Source: Ophthalmolycus amberensis
Lineage: Eukaryota; Chordata; Actinopteri; Perciformes; Zoarcidae
Length of the DNA: 64,000 bases
Direction: 5' to 3'
NCBI GenBank assembly: GCA_024529925.1
Contig: JAFEUB010001373.1
Location: 2,078,501-2,142,500 of the forward strand
The translations under genes and the position numbers were made by a program. Position 1 is the first letter of the stretch, and the number at the start of each line of letters is the position of its first letter. Shown here piece after piece: positions 12,491 to 23,872 of this stretch. The notes beneath the pieces were generated by a model. That model was not told the DNA's origin. It made no database searches and saw nothing but the letters and a program-made list of their open reading frames with translations.

Positions 12491-12795
12491 CTGCAAACAC
12501 AAAGACACAAACACACATCAGCAACCTCTGGAGCTGCATCGCTGTTATTCAACAAGCTCTGACTCAGCAGCATTTGACATTGATGGAACCAACGTGTTGG
12601 TCTGAGCATATTGTTTATAACACTGTCGATACATCAAAGATTCAAAAAATAGGTAAATTAAATTGAAATAGCACAATGTAGCTTAAATTACCGAAATGAC
12701 CTAAATTGTGTGCAAATGGTCCGAAGGGTCTAAAGTTACATGTGAAAAGAAAGGACTCAACTTAACTGAACAAGGACGAGAGATAACTCGCTCAC

Positions 12796-12910
12796 ACTCT
12801 TCTTCTCTTCTCGCACGTCCTGAGTAAACACTTCTGTTGCTATAGCAACAAGCACTTCCGGGGACCCTTTGTATAGCGCCACCACGTGGAGTGACGTACA
12901 CCCACGTGCA
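12796..12910 (-). promoter_or_regulatory. c22orf23: Promoter / non-coding first exon of the C22orf23 homologue, with X-box
   Basis: On the minus strand this holds, in order, CACGTG E-boxes (two between about 12881 and 12909), an ETS-type CCGGAAGT (near 12853) and a perfect 14-bp palindromic X-box GTTGCTATAGCAAC (12836-12849), the RFX site typical of ciliary genes. A donor-like GTGAGC at 12790-12795 could end a non-coding exon spliced to the acceptor just before the ATG at 12490. The start site itself is inferred. Confidence 0.6.
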
Positions 12911-14453
12911 CTGTAAAAAACAAAACATCGGCAAAACTTGTAATGCGTGATCTTTGAAATGGTGATTTCATATGCACGCGACGATGGTTTTGTTCTTCGT
13001 TTACAATATTAACCAGATAAACTACTTCCGGTTCTCGTCGCTGCAGCGGTAGTCCTCTGACTGAGCACTGATGAGCCAGGTTGGTAAGATTAATAGTTTA
13101 AGGTCTGGACACTGGTGTCCTCTCAAAAGTGAGGGTTCAAATCCAGCCTTGGCACCTTGCTCCATGCCACGCGCACGTAGACATATTCTCTTTATGTATT
13201 TGATCTTTTCAGCGGGGATTAAACCTCAATATTCACTACGTAAGCAAAATGTATTGCCCCACCTGAGGACCACATACCTGAGGTACTTTATCACATCCAC
13301 TCAACTCAAACACACGAAGGTTTCTGGAGAAACCAAACGTCTTCCCAACACTTCCGCGTGACAGACTCACAGATCAGATTGTTGTTTGCATTTTATTCTG
13401 CTGTTGATTAATAGTTGTTTTTGATTTCATCTGCCTTTTTTTCTGAAAGACTTTGTAACCTTGTTAAGAAAATGCCATGTAAATAAAAGTAATAGTTTTT
13501 ATTATTTTTGCTGAACCCTGATCTCCTCATTGACATCAGTTCAGCAGCAACTCAACACTTCTCTGTTCTAACTGCACCGCGGCTCATTCAAAATATATAT
13601 AATACAAGATTATCTTTCTCTGCCTCTTATTCTTTATTTGATTGATTTTTTTCTACAATTCTTATTATTGATTTATTGACTTTTCTATGACATGATGTTA
13701 AGATATGAAACATATTGTTTACTGAAAAACAAAATGCACTATTAATACGACTGCAATGTTTCTCTTTACTTTACAAATGTCACAAATCACATCACTAGAC
13801 CCAAAATGAGCATCAAGAGAAAGATTAAAATAGTTTGTGAATGGAAAGAAGGCGGTCACATTAAAATAGAATAAAACAGACGTTCAACGTATGAAACGTG
13901 ATCCAAGTCCCTCGTGTTAATGTGGGAGGCTCTGTTTGCAGAAAGATCTCACTTATTTCATGCTTTATTTCATGTAGTCCAAGTTATTTTACAAGCATTT
14001 AGGGTATATATTTGTTTGGTATTTAAAAGAATAATACTAAATGACATAGAGTATGTCAGTCTACATAAAGGACACGTTATCTCTTCTTCCTTTAGTGTCT
14101 TTCTGTAAGACAACATGTAACACGTTAATCTAAGGCTTTGGAAGTGAACTCTCCTCCAATCAATCAATCAATCAAACTATGGATGAAGTTGTGTGATGTG
14201 TTTCAGGCCACAGTGAGGCTGTCAGCACGCTCTCCAGCCTGTAGTGGACGTCTTGTGTCGTCTTCGCTCTGAGGGAGAGTCTTTATCAGTGGCGGGCTCG
14301 TCATCAGGGACCAGCAGCAGTCAGGAGACCATTATCTGTGAGGAGACAGCAGCCTGCCTCTGCCCGTGTCAGCAGATAAACAGCAGCAAGAACATAATCA
14401 TCTTTCACACACAGGTCTTCTCAGAAGTCAGAGCCAGATGTCCTCACAGAGCG

Positions 14454-14509
<56 letters not shown>

Positions 14510-15640
14510 AGCGAGTTAAAACTATTAGAAGCACTGGCTCAGCAAGTGGGATGAGGTTTTCATTTAATTACAAACTTAAACTGAATCATGAGCTGTATTA
14601 GTTGGTATGTTTGTTTACGAGCTACCTGCTAATCTGTTTACTATTATTCACTAATATTTTATTGTATGATGTTTTGAGGTTGAATGTCTGTAAAAAAACT
14701 CTGTAATAAAATATCATCGACAATTCTACTGAGACCTGTATGTGGTGGAACATAAATCCAAACATGTTATAATAATGGGTTTCTACTCGATGTTAACATG
14801 AAGTGCGCTCACACTTCACTGTGCATGCAGCAGCACAGTCCGCCCTGCGTGCTTCACCAGATAGTGACCAGACATCTGATAGCATCAGAGCTTCACTGCA
14901 GTTTGAGGGGCGAAGTTTTGCAGCATTTTAGAAAACTTCTCGTACATTTGTAGAGGCATTTATACTATTATTTTATTCATATTATATGTGTATTTGTATG
15001 ACTTGTAATAAATCTTTGGCATATCCTGATATATTTCGTTTTTTTCCGATCTTCAGAAATATTTGATTGATTATTGTTTTTCATTTCTTGTTTAATCATC
15101 GAGGAATAACTAGTCAAATGTTCTTCACTCTTTTTGGTCTATTTTATAAACAATGTAACACTCAGACCGTGTTTTGTCTCAGAAGAGTCCTCATTGGCTC
15201 GTTCGTGTCAGACAGCTATGAATGTGGGGGAACCGAACTACACCTGTAATCTGCTCAATGATTGTTTTCTATGCATTGCATTTTTTTATTTTGCTCTATT
15301 CAATTTATCTCATTTTATTCTGTTATAAATGTGTTTTTTCTTTTTTTTCTTTCCATATATTAAACACTTTAAATTGCCTCCATGTGTGAAAGGTGCAATA
15401 CAAACAAACTTGCTGATTGTTTTGTCTTCTGGACGGTAGATATACAGTAACTGAATAGTGAGGACATTAAAATCACAGCAATCATTATTTGCTATTTATT
15501 TAGAATAAAACACAATTATTCCTCATTAATTCTCATTATTATGTCATTTTCTATTGTGACATAATATCCATTGGTCTGGATTCAAGAATGATGACAGCTC
15601 GGCGCTCATCAGTTTACTTTTTGCTTTGAATCCCACAGAA
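12911..15640. other. Intergenic, no gene recognised
   Basis: AT-rich DNA between the C22orf23 homologue and the KLF gene. It contains another ETS-like ACTTCCGG at about 13024, a degenerate tRNA-like stretch at 13073-13155 (see rejected list), a (CAAT)n run near 14157-14175, a long (GT)n at 14457-14508 and a pair of GATA motifs at 14859-14882. No convincing exon was found on either strand. Confidence 0.6.
14457..14508. repeat. (GT)n microsatellite
   Basis: Perfect dinucleotide run of about 26 units. Apparent short ORFs of alternating Cys-Val are artefacts. Confidence 0.97.
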
Positions 15641-15650
15641 CAGGAAGACG

Positions 15651-15706
15651 GTGAGTTCAGGTGAGTTCAGGTGAGTTCAGATGAGTTCAGGTGAGTTCAG
15701 GTGAGG
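15651..15706. repeat. 10-bp tandem repeat GTGAGTTCAG, about 5.5 copies
   Basis: Five near-identical decamers plus a partial copy, one changed to ATGAGTTCAG, 400 bp upstream of the KLF start codon. Confidence 0.95.
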
Positions 15707-15739
15707 TAGTACAGTCACTTTCTTAGTGATTGATATTTT

Positions 15740-16106
15740 AACAACCTTAATGGACTAAAATAAAAGGGAGCCAGCAAAGAAAGTCATGCTTACGCTCCAC
15801 CTCTTAACGGTCAAAACCTACATGAAAAGGAGAGATTTGCAGTTAGACTTGCAGCTGACAGAGATAGACAAGAGAGAGGAGGGAGAGATAGCAGGGGAGC
15901 ACTGGAGACCAGGGGGCAGCTGTGAGAACCTGTTTCTGCGGCCTCGCCTGAGCGGACTGTAACTGGGATGAGTAGCCTGCTGAGCCGGGCTTTGACTTTC
16001 TGGTAGCTGAGCTTCAGACGGTCATGTGAAGACTAAAAAGAAAGAAAAGGGAGAAATTACACTTCAGTTGCTGCCACTGACCATCGGCATCCCATCACAG
16101 CGCTTG
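15740..16106 (+). promoter_or_regulatory. klf1: Likely promoter and 5' UTR of the KLF gene
   Basis: The first in-frame ATG is at 16107, so transcription should begin in this stretch. An E-box CAGCTG at 15852-15857 is followed by two WGATAR sites, AGATAG at 15862-15867 and 15886-15891. An AT-rich TAAAATAAAAG block lies near 15757. GATA/E-box pairing is typical of erythroid genes. The start site cannot be fixed from sequence alone. Confidence 0.4.
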
Positions 16107-18120
16107 ATGGCCGTTACACAGGCTGCGCTCCCGTCCTTCAGCTCCTTCTCCAACCTCGCTCCATCCAGTGACGATATGAAAGTAAGTATCGGGTCGACAC
16201 CAGTTGTTTGATTCCTACACAGTGAAGTCTAGCGCTTCCTATTGTACATCATTGTGCTGATCATACATTCCGCAGATAGATTATCAATGATTTCACTTAA
16301 TATGTACTTGACAAATGTGTCAGTGTTGCACTATAATGCTGAGCTTTTGATGTCTCTCAAATAACTGGAGACAAATATGTTGGTTGAATGCACTTATTGT
16401 AAGTCGCTTTAGATCAAAAACATCTGCTAATGTAAAGAAATGCAATGTAGTGAATAATCAGAAGCTCTGCATGTCTGACATGCCCATGTAGGTAAAAGAG
16501 TTACTGCTGACATCGATTTTCCCTTTGTCGTTTGAAGTTAGTACAATATTCCCACAATGTGTTTCCACGTACAGTGTTTCCCTGCTGAGCCACAGTGGAG
16601 GGATTATAACGCAAAGTCGTAATTTTGAACGAAAAACTAAATTTGGAAGATAAAGACAGACTGCTCGAGCTTCAGCTGATCTCTTAACAACCAGTATAGA
16701 CAGAAATAACAACTACAGTAACCAGTAACTCTTTCAATGTGTTTATATCAATGTATATATTTGTTACATGTTGTCTTACAAAGTTAGGAGAACAATGTTT
16801 GTGCCTTACACATAAAGCAATGATCCCTGTTCCCTCCACACAGTGAGGCAGACAGATAAGAATCGGTGGGGACAGAATAAGTCAGATGGGTGCATCACTC
16901 CTTTAACTTTAACAGCAAAGTGGAGCAATCTCCTTCTCACAACACGTTCTGTTTGGTGATCATCACTTCTCAACACCGTCTAGGTGTGGAAGTCTGAGGC
17001 TGACTCTCTCCTCCTGGACTACAAACCATCACCAAGCAGCTCTGAGCAGCTGCAGGTCTCTCAACAGATGACAGAGGAGCTCCTGGATGATGACAGCCGG
17101 GCATCCTGGGACATTGAGTTCCTGCTGTCTGATTGGAGCAGCCCATCGCCCGACCTCAACCCATCTCTGGACAACAACGATCAACGGCTCCCACAGTTAG
17201 ACCCAAACACAGCATACCAAGAGGCGGACCTGTTTAAGGAGCAACCCGGACAAGAGCATGTGCAGATGAACACTGGTTGCCTCACGGCGGAGTTCCTGTC
17301 CCCAGCTGAAACCACAACGCCAGCCCAGCCAGAGCTGTACCTCCATAGTTATAAAGACGACCAAGCAGGTCGGCCTTCATTTCCCAATCTACCGAATGCA
17401 GATCAGTTTGTCTTCCCTCAAGGAGGCAGTTACGAGAGGCAGAGCAGAGGAAACCTCACCAAAGGCTCATCGTGGGACTTTAACCCTTACTATCCCCACC
17501 AACACCCCTCCATGGTGGCCTTCCCCGACAGCAGGTTCATACCGCCTCAAGCCGTGACCCCTGACCCTAGACACTACAGCTACATGCCATACTTTAACCA
17601 CAACGCCAACCGTTTCTGTGAATACCCCCACAGCCAGACCACCAGGCCTCTTCACCAGCAGTCCATGCTGCTTGTGCCACAGCTGCCCCCTGGTGGGGTG
17701 GAGGGGAAGCGTGGTCGAAGGGCGACGGGGAAAAAGAGGGCCGCCATCCACAGCTGTGAATACCCCGGCTGCAGCAAGACCTACACCAAGAGCTCACACC
17801 TCAAGGCTCACCGCCGCACCCACACAGGTACGCCACATCCACTCTGCCACAAAAAACACTCAAACGTCTGTCAGAATAAGTCCCGATATATGATTTGACG
17901 TGTTTGTTTGTTAAGTATCACCTATTTTATTGTGTACTCTTCAGGGGAGAAGCCGTACCAATGTTCATGGGAGGGATGCAACTGGAAATTTGCCCGCTCA
18001 GATGAGCTGACGCGTCACTACCGCAAGCACACGGGCCAAAAACCCTACGAGTGCCGGCTGTGCCAGAGGGCCTTCTCCCGCTCCGACCACCTGGCTCTGC
18101 ACATGAAGAGACACGCCTGA
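16107..18120 (+). CDS. klf1: Krueppel-like factor, best match KLF1 (erythroid KLF)
   Basis: Nuclear transcription factor binding CACCC/GC boxes. Exons 16107-16181, 16984-17827 and 17945-18120 give 364 residues; human KLF1 is 362 with the same three-exon layout. N-terminal ALPSFSSFSN and SWDIEFLLSDW resemble the activation region of the KLF1/2/4/17 group. A basic KRGRRATGKKR nuclear-localisation stretch precedes three C2H2 fingers. Finger 1 (about 283-306) is split from finger 2 by the last intron, which falls in the THTGEKP linker; fingers 2 and 3 carry the standard RSDELTRH and RSDHLALH helices. The protein ends straight after finger 3. The start is chosen as the first ATG, followed by a conserved N-terminus. 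KLF1 is preferred over klf17 or klf2 because of the WDIE block and the RGL3-like neighbour; KLF1 and RGL3 are both on human 19p13. Confidence 0.75.
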
Positions 18121-18131
18121 TGCAGGCGCAG

Positions 18132-18178
<47 letters not shown>

Positions 18179-19715
18179 CTGCCATTTAAACCAAGAAATC
18201 GAAAGGTAGAATGATGATTTGGATATTCTTTGAAGTTTGAGTTTACGACTCGCATCACTCGTACACTGAACAGTTGAATTTGGGATGAAGTGACCTAAAG
18301 ATGTTCCCTGAACATGTTCCCAGTATTACCTTGATATCTGCACTAGATGATCTGTCTTGTTAAGAATAGGCCCACATGTAGACTTGCACCATGAGGACTG
18401 ACAACACCAGCAGCAATAGGACGGCATCACAAACCACCGTGTACATGCGGCCTAATGGGAGTCGTTTGATTCGGTTGATTTCAGTTTACTTCAGACGACA
18501 AATGAGACAAATCTAATTCAGAAGCCTTCCACATATTCAATTCTTTCTTCTTTTTATACAATTATTGATTCAAGAGTGACCAACCATCAGGTAATGACGG
18601 CTTAAAGAAATACTTCACCCACAGCTTGATTTGTGTGTCACTTCTTCACCCTGTGTTACTTTGAACTCTTGAAGAATAGTTTCTCTTGCACACAACGTGT
18701 GCAGCGTGATGTAGTATACGTCGTATATATGCTCAGTACAACCCAAATACATGCATACAGGCTAAAACCAAAAGTGCAAGACTGTTTATTAAATATTTAA
18801 ATAGTTGCAAGTGTTTGGGAAGTCGTGAGCATACGACTTGGATTACTCTTCACTCGTTAAATACATCAATTAATCACGAACTTTCTCCATTTTTTCAATT
18901 TTTGTTGACCATGGAAGCGTGCAAGACAAATGAAGTTTTCTTCAACCGTTGAAGGTGAGACGGGGTGAGTGATTGACATACGAACGGTCATTCTGTGGGT
19001 GAACTATTTCTCTAACCAATGACTTTTAAAAGAGTCCTCAGCTGACAGCGATGCACTCCGATAACATTGTGCAACTTAAGAAAAAGTATCAAAGTCGATG
19101 GAGCAGAACCAGAGAAACACACTGTACACACTGTACACACTGTACACACTGTGGGCACGTAGACGGCAAACACGAACACTAACAACAGACCTGGTGTGTA
19201 ACACGGGTTATAACACAGCCGTGTATCCTGGAGCATCTCATGCTGAACAAAGACTCACAACAGCTGCAGAATGCTGAGATGATCGGATTTATTTTTCTGA
19301 TTTCCCCTTGAACTTTTATTGATTGTGATATTGATTGTAACACAAACAAACAAACAGACCATAAAGTATATGTTAAACCATGTGATTGTACAGTAAATAC
19401 GACATTATGCATTTTTCTCACCTAACTTTATGTTTGTCTGTTTGGTTTTTTTAGTTAAGAAAAACATATCTGCTTTATTGTCTCGCATCCGGTAGAATTT
19501 AAAACTGTAAATAATCAGCATCTTTATCAGTTGTTTGTGTCATCTAAACATGCAAGCAACGTATTTATTATAAGTAATATTTTATATCAACAGAAGATAG
19601 GCTACTATATTATTGTACAGTGATTTTGTTTTTTAATCAAAGGAGTGCTCTAATGTCATTTAATTATTGTTTGCATTGCCATCATTCTAATAAAGACCTC
19701 TTATGCTGTAATGCT
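18121..19715 (+). other. klf1: 3' UTR of the KLF gene
   Basis: Starts with a (CA)n run at 18132-18175 and ends at AATAAA 19689-19694. It includes a four-fold repeat of ACTGTACACA at 19120-19152. No other gene seen. Confidence 0.6.
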
Positions 19716-22189
19716 CGGAGTGTGACATGATTTACCATGATTTCATTTACTCAACATTTCGAGGGCTTTACAAAAACATGTATCTGTCCTGCATGACGCA
19801 GATGAAATATGAATCCACAGAACACATCTGGAACATGATTCGAGTTTTGACCCTTTCATCCGAGTCATTCCCACATGTGATGTCAGCCTGCGGCCTCTAG
19901 GGGGCGGTCCTCTGTTGTCGTACCGGCCTTAAAGGCTGCAGGCTGCTTCAGCAGCATGTTGGCAGTTGCGTCTGCAGTGTCTCATCTGGGTGAGGTCAGG
20001 ATGAGAATTTGCTTATGTAACTCAGCACTCACTGATTCATCATGATTATGCCAGATGAAGGAGGTCGTCTCCCTCGCTCTCACGTACACTTCCACAGACA
20101 TGTGCAACCTCTGGAACGACAAACACAGAGAAGCAAACACAGCTACCCACTCATGGACCAACATTAACACTGGATGAGTTTGCATGTGCACATAGTTAGA
20201 ACAAACACAGGTCACTTTCTTTGAGTTTTGTTTACATCCAGCTTATGTGTAGTATCTCCACCAACAGTCATTTCAGTGGCACAAAACCTGTCAAGTGAAA
20301 TGTGTCAATCACATTATATAGATCATACAAAAGGAAACTTATTGTGCTTATTGTGGACAGAGTTACCTTTTGTGTATAAGACACTTTGGAGAGCACACAC
20401 TCGTTTTAAACCCAAATATGAATTACATCCTGTTGTATTTATCCTGTTAGTATTGTATTTATATCATTACTGCAATGTAAACAAGGAAGAGGGCAGTTTG
20501 TTTGTAGTTTTGAGTATATCGGCGTTAAAGGGGCACTGATGTTACACATTGGACACACAGGAGGTGTAGTGATTCATCTTCATGTGGAGCAGCAATGAGC
20601 TCCGGTCTAAGTTCCCTCTTTGGTGCACTCTCAAGGCTGTGATTGGCTGCTTCAACCTGCTCATCCAAGATGGCCTGATAGCAGACGAGTGGGGGGGTGA
20701 GCCCACACAGCGCGTGCACATCACCAACACACTAGTGCCAGATATACACAGATGAAGTGATCCTGATGATTCTAGTGCTGCAGAGATACTCATTGGCCAT
20801 TAATAATCTGTTCTCCACTGAGACCGTGCTGAAGATATTACACATCAGCAGATAAATCCTCAGCACTTCACTGCAGTGTGACTTTATTTCAGTGCAGCGT
20901 TCAAGAGTAAGTGATTTGGAGTTGACACGAGGACGGAGGCAGAGTTCTGACCTGTAGTGCTCCGAAAAGAACAAACAAACTCTTTACTTCCACTTTCTAG
21001 TTCCTCCTTCCCTGTTTACATCATGCTATACTTCTCCAGAGGCTATTATGCATCATTATGCATGCATGGAAATACTTTGCATATACAGAAATACAGTTTG
21101 CAAAACATGCACTGAAGTCATGAATTATTAAGCTCTGTTAAGTTTTTGAATTTTTCTTTTTGCTCGAGCAGCTAAACAGGTCAAACGTGGAACGTGTCAT
21201 TATTGTAATATTTGCGACCGGGCCAGGGCTTAAACTCTGAATAGCATGTGCTACGAACAATTCCAACAATGTCATGTGTTTTCATGCGCTTGGTTTCTTC
21301 TTCTTAGCTATGTTTTTCTGACAAAATATCAAAAAAAGCAGTTAATTTGATTGTTTTATGCAATAGAAGCATCATATTCAGTGGGGAGAAACATGATTCA
21401 ACATAATAGCTGAATTAGATAAAGGAAGGTTTACTGGGGACAGATGTGCAGTAAGATTGTTTTCCTCTGTGCAGAAATGCAGAAGAATGGATGTTTATGT
21501 GTGAAGATAATCTGCACACTGCAGAGAAAATACATTCATCTCTTAAAACATGTCCGTAGTATTGTAAGCCTCTGAATTTAAACAGTAATGAAAGATTTTA
21601 AAGGCAAAGAAACCCCGCTGTCAGCTATAAACATTATTGTCAAATCTATACAAACATTGCTGTTCAATTTCCTTCAAACATTGTATCGTTTCCTCTTCCG
21701 ACAGGCACAGACACACTGTAACATCGAGTGTTTGGCAACGCTGTGCAACGTCAGCAGAACAGTGTTACTGAGAAGAAGCCGGGACATCTTTGACACAGCA
21801 GAGCAACTTCAGGTCAGCAAACAGAGCTCTGCACACACAGAAGCCCCTCTAGACACCGTTCACACTGTATTGTAGACATAATAGTTGAGACGCTCTGCCT
21901 CTCTAGTGCACATCTGTAAATGGGTTTTCTCTGCATTATTAAACCCTGCTACTCCAGGACGGCACTGATACCAGCCTTCCAGCTGAGGTATCGATCCTCA
22001 GCACGTATCCATCGACATTTGTATTGTATATTAGTGCTTCCCACCCCTTATTCCTGGCAACCTTGCTCAGACCCCTCCTATCTTCTAACCTGGCCTTTAT
22101 TCTTCATATTTCTATCTTCATATTTCTTCACAGACAGAGTTTCATGCGAATATGAAAACATAAGCATTGTGGTGCGTTAAACAGGGAAC
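19716..22189. other. Intergenic, nothing recognised
   Basis: AT-rich DNA with short open frames only. The stretch at 20540-20720 has a short minus-strand ORF with no family I know; it may be decayed repeat DNA. No promoter, splice set or RNA gene could be supported. Confidence 0.5.
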
Positions 22190-23872
22190 ATGGTGAACAT
22201 TATACCAGCTTGTTGTGAGCTTGTTGGAATGCTGACGTTGTTGTGGCAAAATGACGAGAAGAGACTGCGAACTGGAGTTGCAACCAGCGGGAATCGTTTT
22301 AATGCATATTCGTCAACACCAACGAGTTTGGCACATCGAAACAGATTCCAATATATTACTGTTCACAGATCACTTTGCTCAAAATTCACGCCCCTTAAGC
22401 TCCGTTCCACCAATCAAACCAGTCCGTTGAACCGGAAAACATCGCACATCTGGTCTCTTATTTAGGGCATGTTCTCATGTCGATGTTCTGGTCAAGTCAA
22501 CCTTTTGGCAGAACACAGCTCCATGTACGGAAATGTTTTGGTACACTTAAGAGAGATTTATTACATTGTGTCTGGCGCTTCATAATCATTTCCTAAGAAC
22601 GTTGCTGTGAACCAGAATGTGTGTTACATAACACGTTATATAACTGTTGCTTGCGAGCCAAAATGTGTTCAGTTCAATTCAAGTTCAATTCAAAGTTATA
22701 ACGATGATTTTCTTCAACACAATCCCCCCTATGAGGGTCACTTGACCCTCAACCTAACTTCATAGAACTTTTGTCAATTCGGTGGAACTGTAACCTAAAG
22801 TTTTGATCCCTCACAGCATTGCAACAACACAAGTGATCTATGTAAATGATATGTGCTTGATTATATACCAATACAGAACATTTGAGTTAGTAAGATAATT
22901 CAAATAACACTCAACGCTAAGATTCACTTTCATATAAGGGCGAAAAAACCCGCAGGTTGCATTACAGGAAAAACTCCCTTATGGTCCTTCCCCGCCGAGC
23001 GACCACCTTTTTGGTATGAAGTGAATCTGTTCAACATGCAAACATGTATTAACTGATACATCACACATTTTAATTTCTGCAAAATACTGAACAATATATC
23101 AGTATTCATTAGATGCAACGTCTCTGATAAAACTATACGCTATAATACTTGTGCACTGATTATTATGGATCATGACTATGAATATATGTGAATGTAGTAA
23201 TATCTGATGATAATACATTCAATTTATAGTGAAACAGTTTGGACAGATGATAAAACATGTGACGTGGTGTGTTTTGGACGTGTGTACTTTCAACAAAGTT
23301 CAGGCTCTCGTTCTTATGCTGAGATGCCTCCTGGTCCTGTTTCCTCCATCTCATCCGAGTCCTCCAGATAATCCGGAATGGGAAACATGTCCGGAAACAG
23401 GTCCGGTCGTCCAACCACCATTTGAGCGAACTGGGCCTTTGTCCCTCGCTCAATCGTCATCATGTTCATCATCTGAGCCAGTTGGAGGTTTATCATGACA
23501 CCCATCTGTTTGTCCATGCTCCTCTGGCACTGTCTCCTCAGGATGGGTACGATGCAACATGCCAATAGAAAAGCCACAATTAAAACTATTAATGCGCCAA
23601 TGCCTGCTTTTACCAACACAGACCCCCATTTTCCCAAAATCTGGTCTAACCAATCCCATGACCACCCCCCCCCCCCCCCTCTTGCCAGCGTTGTCCTTAA
23701 CTTCCTGTCTCAAACCCCGAATTTTCCCCATTGCAACAGCAAATGTCCCATCAGGTGCAGTGTTATTGGGAATGAATGTACAACAATGTTTCCCACACAT
23801 TTGACATACCCCACCTTTTTCAGCTAGCATCCAATCGAATGCTTGCCTGTTTTGCCATACGCCATTGCACTG
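22190..23872 (-). mobile_element. Truncated endogenous retrovirus: env 3' part, polypurine tract, LTR-like end
   Basis: Read on the minus strand, an envelope transmembrane fragment (23872 to 23314) is followed by about 580 bp of untranslated DNA, then a polypurine tract AGGGGGGAT (complement of 22722-22730) and an abutting TGTG, the usual first bases of an LTR. The right LTR edge is therefore put at 22721. The left edge is not defined; about 22190 is a guess. A reverse-strand AATAAA lies at about 22555. Gag, pol and the surface part of env are absent, so the copy is 5'-truncated. The sequence right of 23872 is unrelated. Confidence 0.6.
23314..23872 (-). pseudogene. env: Retroviral envelope transmembrane subunit fragment, frameshifted
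   Basis: Visible features are a CX6CC disulphide motif in the upstream frame (about 23780-23815), a heptad-like region, then in the next frame a hydrophobic membrane anchor (about 23570-23620) and a cytoplasmic tail ending at 23314. These are hallmarks of gammaretrovirus-like or epsilonretrovirus-like transmembrane proteins. The two halves are in different frames, and the shift coincides with a 15-C run at 23665-23679. The break may be real decay or a homopolymer sequencing error. The N-terminal surface subunit is missing, so the fragment cannot encode a full envelope. Confidence 0.75.

Noticed and set aside
13073..13155. tRNA-like stretch with a GGGTTCAAATCC B-box and pairing ends
   Set aside because: Acceptor arms pair roughly, but the T stem and anticodon arm do not form properly; at best a decayed tRNA-derived element.
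13071..13361. Plus-strand ORF starting MSQVGK opposite the C22orf23-homologue promoter
   Set aside because: No family match, it runs through the tRNA-like stretch, and it does not resemble POLR2F, the human bidirectional neighbour.
22930..23118. Minus-strand ORF between env and the polypurine tract
   Set aside because: Short and without motif; not supported as an accessory retroviral gene.
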